From: Flavobacterium eburneipallidum
GTDB taxonomy: Bacteria; Bacteroidota; Bacteroidia; Flavobacteriales; Flavobacteriaceae
Length of the DNA stretch: 64,000 nucleotides
NCBI RefSeq assembly: GCF_027111355.2
Contig: NZ_CP114291.2
Coordinates: 806,001 to 870,000, forward strand
Reading direction: 5' to 3'
Both the position numbers and the translations under genes were made by a program. The notes under the pieces are model-generated. The model was not told the origin of the DNA. It made no database searches and saw only the letters and a program-made list of their open reading frames with translations. Numbering within the stretch: position 1 is the stretch's first letter; each line of letters begins with the position of its first letter. This document shows positions 26,835-36,357 of the stretch, one piece after another.

Positions 26835-29654
26835 TTAGAAGTCAAACTTCAATCCTAAATTATATCTAGCTTGATAGTATTCTACTTGTTTAGTATGTGA
26901 TTCAACACCTTGATAATAACGCAACGGTTGATTGGTCAGGTTATTGGCTTCAGCAAAAATTCGGATGTCCTTTGTGATTTTATAGGCCGCATTCGCATCT
27001 ACAAAAAACTGTTTGTCATAATAGCTGTCGTTGTATTCTTCTGACCCCAATTCGTCTAAATAATCGGAAGTAAAATTGGTAGAAACTCTAGCGGAGAAAC
27101 GTTTGTTTTCCCAAGATAATGAACCATTAAACATATGCGGAGCAGTTCCCGGAAGACTGATATTTTTTCTTTCATTTCCATCTTCATCCGCAATTCCTTT
27201 GGCTTCTGATTTGGTGTAAGTATAGTTCAAATAAATTCCGAATCCTTTCAAGAATTTACTTTCGAAGAAATCCAGCTGACGCTGAAAAGCAAACTCAAAA
27301 CCATAAACATCAACAGTATCTCCATTTTTTGGCTGAACAAATGTCCAATTTTCTCCTACTGGAATTGGGTTATCTTGCGTTGGGAAATCAGCAGCAAATT
27401 TAGCTGTTGTGTATTGACTATCACTGTAGTTATAAATGAAATCTTGCAATCTTTTATAGAAAACGCCTCCAGAAATTAATCCAACTGATTTGAAATAATT
27501 CTCTGCCATAAAATCATAATTGTATGAATAAGTAACATCCAAGTTTGGATTTCCAGCTGTGATTTCCATATCAGACGCAACGTTATTTACGTAAGGAGCT
27601 AGTGCATAATAATTAGGTCTAGCCAAAGCTGTAGTAGCTGCCGCTTTCAAAACTAAATCTTTGGTAGCATTGTATTGAAAAGTAAGACTTGGCAAAACAT
27701 TGGTGTACGTATTGGTTGTGTTAATTTCACTTTCTAATTCTTCTTCGTCCAAAACACGGTTTGCTGTATAATCAATGTGTGTATTTTCTATACGAGCACC
27801 TACCACCATTGACAATTTATCATTAAAATCCTGATCCCATCTTACGTAAGCCGCATAAATATTTTCTTTGGCTTTGTAATTTACTGCTAAAAATTCGGAT
27901 GGATCCAATTCTTTATCGAATAAAGAAGCATTATTCAAATCTAGATTTCCCAGATAATTTGCCGATGCAAAAGTGCCTGGCACAAATTGACTTCCTGGAT
28001 TAAAATCTTTTCCATCAAAATAACTAGTTGGAACTTGAGATAAAGCATCCATATCGCCATTGATTGGTTCGTAAGCGAAAAACGAATTATTTCTTGATTT
28101 TTCTTTCATTCGAAGACGAAGACCCGTTCTGATTCTTCCTTTTTCGGCTGGAATAATAGTGAATGGGAAACGAACATTCAATTTAGCTCCAAATTCACTT
28201 TCTTTGGTTTCGTCTGTATTTTCAGAAATACCATCTAATTCTAAATCATTCAATGATTCTCCAATAGTTTTTACCAAAGGAAATCTTAAATCGGATAAAT
28301 CTTGAGTTACATCCAAACCTTCTTGACGGTAATCAAGGTAACGCTCTCCCGGACGGTATTCTCTAGCGGTAGAATAATTAGTTGACCAATCTAAATCCAA
28401 TTTAGAATTGATTAAATGCTCTCCACGAAGCGAGTAATTTTGCACTCTTTGGTCTTCTAATCTTCTGCTTTTGTTTCTGTTGTTATCAACTCCTCCTTTT
28501 GTTTGACGGGTTACACGACCTTCAAAACCTACTATTTGTTCTTCATCTACAGCATCATAAATGGCTTCGATATCGTCATAAGTAGTTCTGAAACGGTTTT
28601 CTCTATCGTCTCTCCAATTGTAAATCGCATTGGCAAAAATGGTGTTGTTTTCGTTGAATTTATAATCCATTGCCAACGAAGCACTTCTACGAATACGTTG
28701 CACATCGTATTTTCTAATTTCAGAAGCCTGAACGAATTCATTACCAAAATCGTCTTTTACCCATTCGTTTTCGATATTGTCTGAACCGTAATCTACATTA
28801 TTATATGAACCACTCAAAACAGCTCCAAATTTGTTGCTGAAAAAACGATTTCCATACACAAAACCTGCGGTGTAAGAAGCATTTTCTCGTATTGGCAAAT
28901 AACCTCCAGCTACTGTAGCCGAGATTCTTTCACCGTTTGGAGTGGGACGAGTTACCAAATTTACAGAACCTCCAATAGCATCGGCATCCATATCTGGGGT
29001 TAATGTTTTGCTTACTTCAATCGTAGAAATCATGTCGGATGGAATCAAATCCATTTGTACATTTCTATTATCGCCTTCGGCAGACGGAATTCTGTCACCG
29101 TTCAAAGTAACCGAATTTAACGAAGGAGCCAATCCTCTAATAATGATGTTCCTGGCTTCCCCTTGGTCATTTTGCATCGTAACTCCAGGAACTCTTTTCA
29201 AGGCATCTCCAATATTTGCATCTGGAAAACGACCTACTTGATCCGAAGAAATTACGTTACCAATGTTTTTGTTGTGTTTTTGTTGGTTTAATGCTTTGGC
29301 TTGCCCTTTTAGAATGTCACCAATTACCACTTCTTTCAATTCAGTACCTGAAGTGGCTAATTCGAAATTATAAATTCCGTTAGCTCCTGCTGCCAAAACC
29401 ACTTCGCCTGTAGCAGCTGTGTAACCAATATATTTTACTTGAACAGTGTAAGTTCCTAGGGTAATATTCAAAAATTCGTATCGCCCGTTTTGATCGGAAA
29501 TGGTGTATTTGTTCATTCCAACCAATTCGACCATCGCACCAGGCAAAGGCATTTTGTCTTCTTTGTCTAATACTTTTCCAGAAATAACTCCTTTTTGTGC
29601 AAAACCCATCAGGGTAAAACAAAGGAGCATCACAACTAAAAATTTACTTTTCAT
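26835..29654 (-). CDS. TonB-dependent receptor with carboxypeptidase-like N-terminal domain
   Basis: An outer membrane transporter of 939 residues. The signal peptide (about 1-20, ...LMGFAQ) is followed by a CarboxypepD_reg-like beta-sandwich (VISGKVLDKEDKMPLPGAMV ... YTVQVKYIGY), the plug domain (DALKRVPGVTMQNDQGEARN, IIIRGLAPSLNSVTLNGDR) and the barrel. It ends in an aromatic residue (LGLKFDF). I start at 29654 (MKSKFLVVM) because the frame's earlier ATG adds a charged leader before the signal peptide. It precedes the phytase gene, so it may take up inositol phosphates or a related substrate; this is inferred from position only. Confidence 0.92.
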   Translation of the reverse strand: MKSKFLVVMLLCFTLMGFAQKGVISGKVLDKEDKMPLPGAMVELVGMNKYTISDQNGRYEFLNITLGTYTVQVKYIGYTAATGEVVLAAGANGIYNFELATSGTELKEVVIGDILKGQAKALNQQKHNKNIGNVISSDQVGRFPDANIGDALKRVPGVTMQNDQGEARNIIIRGLAPSLNSVTLNGDRIPSAEGDNRNVQMDLIPSDMISTIEVSKTLTPDMDADAIGGSVNLVTRPTPNGERISATVAGGYLPIRENASYTAGFVYGNRFFSNKFGAVLSGSYNNVDYGSDNIENEWVKDDFGNEFVQASEIRKYDVQRIRRSASLAMDYKFNENNTIFANAIYNWRDDRENRFRTTYDDIEAIYDAVDEEQIVGFEGRVTRQTKGGVDNNRNKSRRLEDQRVQNYSLRGEHLINSKLDLDWSTNYSTAREYRPGERYLDYRQEGLDVTQDLSDLRFPLVKTIGESLNDLELDGISENTDETKESEFGAKLNVRFPFTIIPAEKGRIRTGLRLRMKEKSRNNSFFAYEPINGDMDALSQVPTSYFDGKDFNPGSQFVPGTFASANYLGNLDLNNASLFDKELDPSEFLAVNYKAKENIYAAYVRWDQDFNDKLSMVVGARIENTHIDYTANRVLDEEELESEINTTNTYTNVLPSLTFQYNATKDLVLKAAATTALARPNYYALAPYVNNVASDMEITAGNPNLDVTYSYNYDFMAENYFKSVGLISGGVFYKRLQDFIYNYSDSQYTTAKFAADFPTQDNPIPVGENWTFVQPKNGDTVDVYGFEFAFQRQLDFFESKFLKGFGIYLNYTYTKSEAKGIADEDGNERKNISLPGTAPHMFNGSLSWENKRFSARVSTNFTSDYLDELGSEEYNDSYYDKQFFVDANAAYKITKDIRIFAEANNLTNQPLRYYQGVESHTKQVEYYQARYNLGLKFDF

Positions 29655-29790
29655 TTTGTTTTGTTTAAATAATTTTGAGGCAAAACTAGGCTTCAACCAT
29701 TAATTTAAACCATGAAAAAAATTAAGCTATTGTTATGAATGTTATTGAAATAAAAAAAATAATTACATTAAGATAACACTTTAAAAAGTC

Positions 29791-30867
29791 TTAAATCATA
29801 CAAACATCTAGGGAAAGTACGTCCACCGAAAGTACCTCTAAAAAATCCCAATACAAGAAATATAATTTTGCACCTAAATTGATTTTTCGAAAACTGATGG
29901 GTGTAAATCCGTAGAAAAATTTAAAGGCAGCCGAAAAATGTGAAACATCTTTGTAACCACATTTATAAGCGACTTCGCCTACATTGGATTCTTTATTTTG
30001 GAATAAAGTTTTGGCATATTCCATTCGGAGTTGGGTTACATAGCCTTTTATAGTCGTGTCAAAACAGGATTTAAACCCTTTTTTTAATTTAAACTCATTT
30101 AGAGAAACCATTCTAGAAAGTTCGGGAAGTGTGGGTGCATTGGTAAAATTGGCTTCAAGAATTGATTTGGCTTCTAATAATTTATGGTAATCTTCATCTT
30201 GAATTGTTATATTTTTCTTTTGAGACTTTTCTAGTAAGGCTTCCAGTTGTAGAATTAAAAGTTCTTTTATTTTAGCATCTAAATACATTTTTTGGATTGC
30301 TCCTTTGTATTTGCAACTTTTGATTTCGTGAATAATCCATTGAATGGCGGGGTTAAAAGGAACAGATTTTGGTGCTAAATAGCTGGATTTTTTTTGACTA
30401 ATAGTTGCAGAGAAATTTGGATGAAGATTCCAATTTTCATTAATTAATTCCTGATAATAATCCAATGACAAAACAATCGATAAATAATTTATGTCTTCAA
30501 AAGCAGGAATTTCGAATGAAGCATTAAAATTAGATGCGTACAGAATATTATGAGTATTCTCTGTTGTAAATTTTTCGCTTTCTACATGATCAATAATAGC
30601 TTCAACATTGTTGCAACAAATAAAATTCATTACAATAGATTCGCCTGTTATTTCCGATTCAATAGTTTGTGGCGTTGAAAATCGCATTTGAGTATCTAGA
30701 ATTACTATACCATCTGAAATTAAATTTTTACTTGTGATTTCTTCTCTTTTTCCATTTTGAATATTGATTTTTTCTTCTAAAAAAGTACTTGCTGGATTAA
30801 ACAAATCAGCAGTTTCTATAGTAATTATAGGTTCTTGATGAGTCAGTATTTTCGATTTGAATTTCAA
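29791..30867 (-). CDS. AraC family transcriptional regulator
   Basis: A 358-residue regulator. The C-terminal AraC double helix-turn-helix spans about residues 235-330, with LPELSRMVSLNEFKLKKGF (first HTH) and VGEVAYKCGYKDVSHFSAAF plus the FGFTP-like YGFTPISFRK signature. The N-terminal part is a ligand-sensing type common in Bacteroidota and PchR-like siderophore regulators. About 30 residues follow the signature (ending LSLDVCMI), which is a longer tail than usual. It is divergent from a TonB receptor gene, and its own promoter lies between two copies of a 12-bp repeat, suggesting control of both. Confidence 0.92.
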   Translation of the reverse strand: MKFKSKILTHQEPIITIETADLFNPASTFLEEKINIQNGKREEITSKNLISDGIVILDTQMRFSTPQTIESEITGESIVMNFICCNNVEAIIDHVESEKFTTENTHNILYASNFNASFEIPAFEDINYLSIVLSLDYYQELINENWNLHPNFSATISQKKSSYLAPKSVPFNPAIQWIIHEIKSCKYKGAIQKMYLDAKIKELLILQLEALLEKSQKKNITIQDEDYHKLLEAKSILEANFTNAPTLPELSRMVSLNEFKLKKGFKSCFDTTIKGYVTQLRMEYAKTLFQNKESNVGEVAYKCGYKDVSHFSAAFKFFYGFTPISFRKINLGAKLYFLYWDFLEVLSVDVLSLDVCMI

Positions 30868-30872
30868 AATAT

Positions 30873-30905
30873 TAATCCGTTTTTACAAAGTTATAATCCG
30901 TTTTT
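30873..30905. promoter_or_regulatory. AraC-type direct repeat operator in the divergent promoter region
   Basis: TAATCCGTTTTT occurs twice, at 30873-30884 and 30894-30905, exactly 21 bp apart (two DNA turns), as in AraC-type half-sites. Between the copies is TAACTTTG on the minus strand (30886-30893), a -7 match for the araC gene. The second copy ends 27 bp before the receptor's -7 box. Confidence 0.65.
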
Positions 30906-30932
30906 CCCTATCAAATTTCGGAATCCTGATAG

Positions 30933-30940
30933 TATTTTTG
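30933..30940 (+). promoter_or_regulatory. -7 promoter element of the second TonB receptor gene
   Basis: TATTTTTG matches TAnnTTTG. No TTG is found at the -33 position, as expected for a promoter that needs an activator. Confidence 0.55.
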
Positions 30941-31007
30941 CAGCAAATCTATTTATAATAAGTCTAATTAAAAATAGATTTTTGTTAAAAAAAATAATAA
31001 AAACAAA

Positions 31008-33272
31008 ATGTTTCAAAAATATAGCTTCTCGATTCTATTTTTTTTACTGGTAATTTCTGTGTTTGCACAGCAAAGTCTGCCTAAAGTAAAAACTACCAAA
31101 ACTGAAAAAAAAATTAAAAAAGACAGTTTAGTCGAATCTTTAAAAAATGTTGAAATAAAAGGAAAATCAAAAAAGAAGAAATTAGAAACCAGTGGTTTTG
31201 CAGTTGCTATTATAGAAACCAAAGAAGCATCATTACGAAATTTGACCACCAATGAATTACTAGACCGCTCTGTTGGTGTTCGAGTAAGACAAAATGGAGG
31301 AATAGGCTCGAATGTGGAGTATAACCTGAACGGAATGTCTGGAAGTGCCATTGGAATTTTTATTGATGGAATTGAGGCTTCTACTTTCGGTTCTTCTTTC
31401 AATTTGAATAACATACCGCCTTCTATGATTGAGCGTATCGAGGTGTACAAAGGGATTTTGCCTTCGCATTTAACCGGTGATTATGTGGGTGGAGCTATCA
31501 ATGTGGTATTGAAAAAAGATGTCTCTCAAAATAATGCTACTGCGGCAGTTTCTTATGGTTCTTTCAATACTTTTCAATCGGATTTAAGCGCAACTTATCG
31601 TGATAAAAAAACGGGACTTTCTTTTAGAGGCTCTGGTTTTTATACTTACACCGACAATAGTTTTGAAACTTGGGGACGATCAACGACTTATGTGAATCAT
31701 TTGCAACAAATCACCAGACCTTATCGAGCCAAGCGTTTTAATAATGATTATGAATCGGTTGGAGGTCGAGCCGAAGTTGGTTTTGCCGATACCAAATGGG
31801 CAGATCAGTTTTTTATTGGCTATAATGGTTCTAGCAATTACACCGAAATCCCGCACGGAACCACTATGGCTGTACCTTATGTAGGACGATTCAATGAAAC
31901 CAAAGCTCATGCTTTAATACTCAATTACAACAAAAGAAATTTTCTAGTAAAAGATTTGTCATTAAATATTAATGCGGTACGAAGCTATCGTACTACCTAT
32001 TTGCAAGATACCGTTGGATATGCTTATAACTGGGACGGTACCGTTAGAGAAATTATTGAGTTTGGAGAAAGAGTACCCCTTAAAACATTGCAAGGCGGAC
32101 AGCAAGGACCAAAATTAATTACGAATACCGAAAGAAAAATCACTAACGCACGATCTAATTTGGGTTATATGATTGCTAATGGACATCGTATTTCGTTGAA
32201 TCATAAATATGAATCGACCGATAGAAAAGATGAAGATTTATTGAATCCAACTTTAAGAGATTTGGCTACAAAAAGTATTGTTTCAAAGAATATTATTTCG
32301 ATGAATTATGAAGCTGAAACTTTCAATAAAAAGTTAAGAACCAATATTTTAGGAAAGTACACCAACAATCGAACTGATCAAACACGATTTGAAATAGTGG
32401 ATAATCAAGGAGTAAGCTCAATTGTTCAAAAAGACACCACAAGAACGAATTATAATTTTGGTTACGGAGCAACAGTATCTTACAATGTTATTTCAAGCCT
32501 TTTTATTATTGCATCCACAGAGAACTCTTATATTATGCCTACAGAAACTCAATTGTTTGGAGCTCCTGAAATTAACATTCAACCGAACCTTGGATTAGAT
32601 CCAGAAAAAAACATCAATTATAATTTAGGATTCCGTTATGGCGCAATAGATTTTGGGAAACACAAATTAACCTTCTATGCCAATGCTTTTTGGCGCAATG
32701 GATTCGACAAAATCACACAACAAGTTGTAAATGAGGCAGAAATTGAGGAAGAAGCTGATGCTGATATTCAAACTACTCGATATATCAATCTTGGCAAAAC
32801 ACAATCTCGTGGTTTTGAAGCAGAAATTATCTATGTCTATAATAATAAATTGAATGCTTCCTTTAATATTTCCAAATTCAACAACCTGTTCAAACTAGAA
32901 CTTGACGATAATGGCAACGCACACAGTTTGTTTGGTCTTCAAGTGCCTAACGAACCTTATTTTACGATGAATGCTAATTTTCAATATCGCTTTAATGATG
33001 TTTTTCAAAAGAAATCCATACTTAACGCTTATTATAATGCAGGATTTGTAGGCGAATATTACATTGTTTGGGGACAACCTGAATGGTCATTAACTCCAAG
33101 ACAATTTACCCATGATTTGGGTGCGAGTTATCGTTTTCCATCCAAAAAACTAGTAGCTAGTATAGATGTAAAAAACCTGTTTAACGCAGAAATTTATGAC
33201 AATTTTGCCATACAAAAACCAGGTAGAGGAATCTACTTCAAATTGAATTACACCTTTAGTAAATTTTTATAA
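31008..33272 (+). CDS. TonB-dependent siderophore-type receptor (XusA-like)
   Basis: A 754-residue outer membrane receptor with a signal peptide (about 1-20, ...ISVFAQ). A lysine-rich segment (about 25-60) is followed directly by the plug domain (TNELLDRSVGVRVRQNGG, MSGSAIGIFIDGIEAS, MIERIEVYKGILPSHL), then the barrel, ending LNYTFSKFL. There is no CarboxypepD_reg domain, unlike the other receptor here. Its upstream AraC regulator and downstream DUF4374 lipoprotein give the pattern of siderophore capture loci. Substrate inferred: iron-siderophore complex. Confidence 0.9.
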   Translation: MFQKYSFSILFFLLVISVFAQQSLPKVKTTKTEKKIKKDSLVESLKNVEIKGKSKKKKLETSGFAVAIIETKEASLRNLTTNELLDRSVGVRVRQNGGIGSNVEYNLNGMSGSAIGIFIDGIEASTFGSSFNLNNIPPSMIERIEVYKGILPSHLTGDYVGGAINVVLKKDVSQNNATAAVSYGSFNTFQSDLSATYRDKKTGLSFRGSGFYTYTDNSFETWGRSTTYVNHLQQITRPYRAKRFNNDYESVGGRAEVGFADTKWADQFFIGYNGSSNYTEIPHGTTMAVPYVGRFNETKAHALILNYNKRNFLVKDLSLNINAVRSYRTTYLQDTVGYAYNWDGTVREIIEFGERVPLKTLQGGQQGPKLITNTERKITNARSNLGYMIANGHRISLNHKYESTDRKDEDLLNPTLRDLATKSIVSKNIISMNYEAETFNKKLRTNILGKYTNNRTDQTRFEIVDNQGVSSIVQKDTTRTNYNFGYGATVSYNVISSLFIIASTENSYIMPTETQLFGAPEINIQPNLGLDPEKNINYNLGFRYGAIDFGKHKLTFYANAFWRNGFDKITQQVVNEAEIEEEADADIQTTRYINLGKTQSRGFEAEIIYVYNNKLNASFNISKFNNLFKLELDDNGNAHSLFGLQVPNEPYFTMNANFQYRFNDVFQKKSILNAYYNAGFVGEYYIVWGQPEWSLTPRQFTHDLGASYRFPSKKLVASIDVKNLFNAEIYDNFAIQKPGRGIYFKLNYTFSKFL

Positions 33273-33289
33273 TCAAATTAATCAATACC

Positions 33290-34663
33290 ATGAAAAAAAA
33301 TCTATTTAGAACAGTATTATTTAGTACCGTTACAGCCATTACATTAGGAAGCTGTAGCAACGACGACAATGATTCAGGAAGTAATCCTGGAGAAGACAAT
33401 ACCCGTTGGATTTCCCTAACAGGATCTTTTCCAGACGACACAGGAACCGCTGGAAATGGAGGTACTCGCGCTTTAGCCATTACACCAGAAAATGCTGCCA
33501 ACCCAAGTTATGAAGTAGATCTTTTTAAAATGAACGGATCAGAATATGTTGAAGGTTTTGCTTTAAAATCAAGCCGTACTGCCCGTGTTCAAGCTTCAGA
33601 AGATGGTAAATTTTTATATAATATCCAATATACTGGAGCTGATGGTGGTGTATTCAATAAATACAGTGTTGCTGGTGGAAAATATACAGAAGTAGGATAT
33701 GAATTAAATACTGCTAGTATTCTAGGAACAGCACCTCGTTGGGTAAAAGCTGCCGAAGGTATTGGTGTTGGTGTGTATTCTGGTACAGTAACAACTGTTT
33801 ATGAAGGAACTGCTCCAAACTTTGTTTACAAAAGCAGAGATTGTGAAGTGAAAATTGCAGCAATAGATTTGAATAACACAGCCATTACGAATACTGCTAT
33901 ATTCAATTTCCCTTGGACAGATGCAGAAAGAGCAGCTGGTTATAGTGTAGGTCGTATTGATGTTCCTGTGTTAAATGCAGATAAGACTAAACTATTTATT
34001 GGTTGTAATGTAGCTAAAGTTGATCCTACAAAAACGCCTACTATAAGCACAGCTGGAGTACCTACATGGCCAAGTGATGCTGCGAACATCAATGGTACAA
34101 AAACTTTGGTAGTAGATTATCCTTCGTTGAAAAATCCTAAAGTTATTACTTCTACTTTAACAAAAACTAGCAACCACGGATACCGTACTATGACACAGTA
34201 CGTGGGTACTGATGGTCATTTGTACCAAGCTACAGCAACTTCGGGAGCAGACATTATTCGTATTAGCAAAACAACCAATGATTATGACCCAACTTATCAT
34301 TTTAATTTGAATACTGCTTTGGGTATAACTGGAGCAAGTATCAGAGCTTGGAGATATGTTAAAGATGGAGTGGCGGTTGTTTTATACACCACTACAACTG
34401 CAGCTGGTGGATATGTTGCTTTAGTGGATTTGAATGCTAAAACGGCAACTAAATTAGCGACAGAGATTGAAACAAATGCAGGTTTATCTACGACTTTAGG
34501 TCAGTACCAAAACATTGGTCTTATTGGTGACAATGTGTATCTTCCATTAACACCAGCAGGTGTAGATGGTAACATTTATATTGTAAATGTGAAGAACAAA
34601 ACCATTACAAAAGGAGCTAAATTGAAAACGGCTTCTGGTAGTTTTTATTTAGGAGCTTACTAA
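33290..34663 (+). CDS. DUF4374 lipoprotein (XusB-like)
   Basis: A 457-residue exported lipoprotein with signal peptide and lipobox LGSC (Cys22), then an acidic linker (NDDNDSGSNPGEDN). The rest is repetitive beta-strand sequence compatible with a beta-propeller, and I recognise it as the DUF4374 type. As I recall, the Bacteroides thetaiotaomicron homologue XusB is a surface lipoprotein that binds siderophores next to its TonB receptor XusA. The 17-bp gap to the receptor gene supports the same pairing here. A XusC-like PepSY membrane gene is not present. Confidence 0.8.
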   Translation: MKKNLFRTVLFSTVTAITLGSCSNDDNDSGSNPGEDNTRWISLTGSFPDDTGTAGNGGTRALAITPENAANPSYEVDLFKMNGSEYVEGFALKSSRTARVQASEDGKFLYNIQYTGADGGVFNKYSVAGGKYTEVGYELNTASILGTAPRWVKAAEGIGVGVYSGTVTTVYEGTAPNFVYKSRDCEVKIAAIDLNNTAITNTAIFNFPWTDAERAAGYSVGRIDVPVLNADKTKLFIGCNVAKVDPTKTPTISTAGVPTWPSDAANINGTKTLVVDYPSLKNPKVITSTLTKTSNHGYRTMTQYVGTDGHLYQATATSGADIIRISKTTNDYDPTYHFNLNTALGITGASIRAWRYVKDGVAVVLYTTTTAAGGYVALVDLNAKTATKLATEIETNAGLSTTLGQYQNIGLIGDNVYLPLTPAGVDGNIYIVNVKNKTITKGAKLKTASGSFYLGAY

Positions 34664-34687
34664 AAAACAATAAAAATTCAGTTCATA

Positions 34688-34724
34688 AAAAAACAGATGT
34701 TGAATCATTCAGCATCTGTTTTTT
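34688..34724. terminator. Bidirectional terminator
   Basis: AACAGATG-TGA and TCA-CATCTGTT pair, flanked by A and T runs, between two convergent genes. Confidence 0.85.
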
Positions 34725-34744
34725 ATTTAAAATATTTCAAAATT

Positions 34745-35434
34745 TTACATCAAACTCAAAATCTCTTTTTTCAAAGCGTCATATTCGCCTTGTAAAATCA
34801 ATCCGTTGTCAAGTAGTTTTTTATAGTTTTGAAGTTTGGCAAAAAGTTCGTCTTGTGTTAATTCGTTAGTTGCTTTTTCAGTTGAAGCGTTTGAACTTTC
34901 TACAACAGGTTCTGAATAACTAGAAATAGCTGGAATAATTTCGGCATAATTTACTACCTCTTCCGTTTCCATTTCTTCCACAATTTCTTCAGGAATATAA
35001 GTTGGAATTTCAACTTTTACTTCTTCGGCAACAACAGGATTTTTCAACAAATCCAATTGTTCTTTGGCATAAGTAGAAATCTTTCTGGCCTGAATTTTTG
35101 GAATGTAATCAATGGAAACTTGAATCTGTGTTTTGGTCGAAAACGAAAATTCGGAACCCAAAATATTTTCTTTCATAAAAGTTCCTTCGATTTCATCCCA
35201 AGTAAAATCGGTGAAATTCATCGAAAGTCCCATGTTTTTGGGTTGGCAAATAATAATTCTTTTATTGGTAACCACAATACTATCTGGAAAAACAGTAATC
35301 GCTGGTTTTTTCTGCACGGCGATATAACCAATTTCTTCATTTTTCATCAATAAATCATTCAATTTTGAAGTGATTTTCTCGATGGCTTTTGGGTCTTGTT
35401 CTTCGTTCAAGAACTTTTTTATATTGTCAATCAT
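34745..35434 (-). CDS. PH-like domain protein with SHOCT-like C-terminus
   Basis: A 229-residue cytoplasmic protein. Residues about 35-125 form a bacterial PH-type domain (AITVFPDSIVVTNKRIIIC, then a WDEIEGTFMKEN segment). A low-complexity acidic linker follows (about 140-190, rich in E, V and S). The last 35 residues (ELFAKLQNYKKLLDNGLI, EYDALKKEILSLM) resemble the SHOCT oligomerisation motif. The function is not known; this domain pair is common in bacteria and is often linked to membrane or stress roles. No operon partner. Confidence 0.8.
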   Translation of the reverse strand: MIDNIKKFLNEEQDPKAIEKITSKLNDLLMKNEEIGYIAVQKKPAITVFPDSIVVTNKRIIICQPKNMGLSMNFTDFTWDEIEGTFMKENILGSEFSFSTKTQIQVSIDYIPKIQARKISTYAKEQLDLLKNPVVAEEVKVEIPTYIPEEIVEEMETEEVVNYAEIIPAISSYSEPVVESSNASTEKATNELTQDELFAKLQNYKKLLDNGLILQGEYDALKKEILSLM

Positions 35435-35482
35435 GATATTTTAATTTGAGTATGTTCTAAAAATGTTAGACAAAAGTAATGC

Positions 35483-35854
35483 CTAATTTTTTAATTGCAG
35501 AATTTCGCTTTGGATTTTTTTGATTAAACTTTTGAAAACCAAATTATAAGAATCATCAATCAATTCCTTTACAAATTTATCCGAAACATCGCTGTTGATG
35601 GCAACGGTGTTCCAATGCACCTTGCTCATGTGAAAAGCCGGCTGGACATCGTCATATTGCGCGCGTAATTCCAGGGCATAATCAGGATTGCATTTCAAGT
35701 TAACAGAAGGTTTCCCTTTTTCCCATTGTAATAATGAAGATAATGCAAACATTTTTCCACCCACTTTAAACACCAAAGTATCTTGATCGAACGGAAAATG
35801 TTCGGTTACGCCTTTTTTGGACAAACAATATTCGTAAAAACTTTCTAAATTCAT
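35483..35854 (-). CDS. MmcQ/YjbR family protein
   Basis: A 123-residue single-domain protein of the MmcQ/YjbR (CyaY-like fold) family. The typical pattern is seen: an N-terminal helix, the GVTEHFPFDQDTLVFKVGGKMFAL segment in the first strands, and PAFHMSKVHWNTV near the middle. Family members are often called DNA-binding, but a firm function is lacking. Its start overlaps the preceding acetyltransferase gene by 4 bases, so the two are translated together. Confidence 0.9.
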   Translation of the reverse strand: MNLESFYEYCLSKKGVTEHFPFDQDTLVFKVGGKMFALSSLLQWEKGKPSVNLKCNPDYALELRAQYDDVQPAFHMSKVHWNTVAINSDVSDKFVKELIDDSYNLVFKSLIKKIQSEILQLKN

Positions 35855-36252
35855 AGTAGTATTTTTTCCATCATTTTTTCTGGGTGAGCCAATGTTTTAA
35901 AACCAAACTTTTCATATAAGTAATGAGCATCCGAAGTTGCCAATCGCCATATCTTAATATTTTTCAAAACAGGTTCTTCCAACATTGCTTCAATTAAAAT
36001 AGACGAATAACCTTTCCCTCTTTCTTCTTCGGTAATAAAAACATCCATTACATACCCAAAAACCACATAATCAGTAATCACTCTAGCAAAACCAATTTGA
36101 ACTTCATCTAAATAAATCCCTAAGCAAACCGAGCTGTCAATACAAATTTGCACTTCTTCAATAGTTCTTCCAGCTGCCCAATAAATATCCTTCAAAAAGT
36201 TTTGGATGAAAGGAACATCAAGTTTAGTTTTATCTGTTGAAACGGTAATCAT
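35851..36252 (-). CDS. GNAT family N-acetyltransferase
   Basis: A 133-residue acetyltransferase. The acetyl-CoA-binding motif A appears as VFITEEERGKGYSSILIEAML (residues about 73-93), followed by IWRLATSDAHYLYEKFGFK, the usual C-terminal strand and helix. The substrate is unknown. It heads a two-gene unit with the MmcQ/YjbR gene. Confidence 0.9.
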   Translation of the reverse strand: MITVSTDKTKLDVPFIQNFLKDIYWAAGRTIEEVQICIDSSVCLGIYLDEVQIGFARVITDYVVFGYVMDVFITEEERGKGYSSILIEAMLEEPVLKNIKIWRLATSDAHYLYEKFGFKTLAHPEKMMEKILL

Positions 36253-36295
36253 GGTTATTTATTTTAAAGTAAAAAAAGGTATTTTGGATTTAAAA

Positions 36296-36338
36296 AACAA
36301 ACCCTATCAACATTTTCAAAGTTGATAGGGTTGTTTAA
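36296..36338 (-). terminator. Terminator of the fucose-type operon
   Basis: ACCCTATCAAC (36301-36311) pairs with GTTGATAGGGT (36321-36331). On the minus strand it is followed by TTTGTTTTTT, just after the amidohydrolase stop codon. Confidence 0.85.
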
Positions 36339-36357
36339 ATCTAATTATAAATTAAAT

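Noticed and set aside
29655..29790. PHO-box-like repeat before the phytase-linked TonB receptor
   Set aside because: ATAACAATAGCTTAAT resembles the porin site, but it lies about 40 bp from the -7 box (TAGTTTTG) instead of 18 and the second half is weak.
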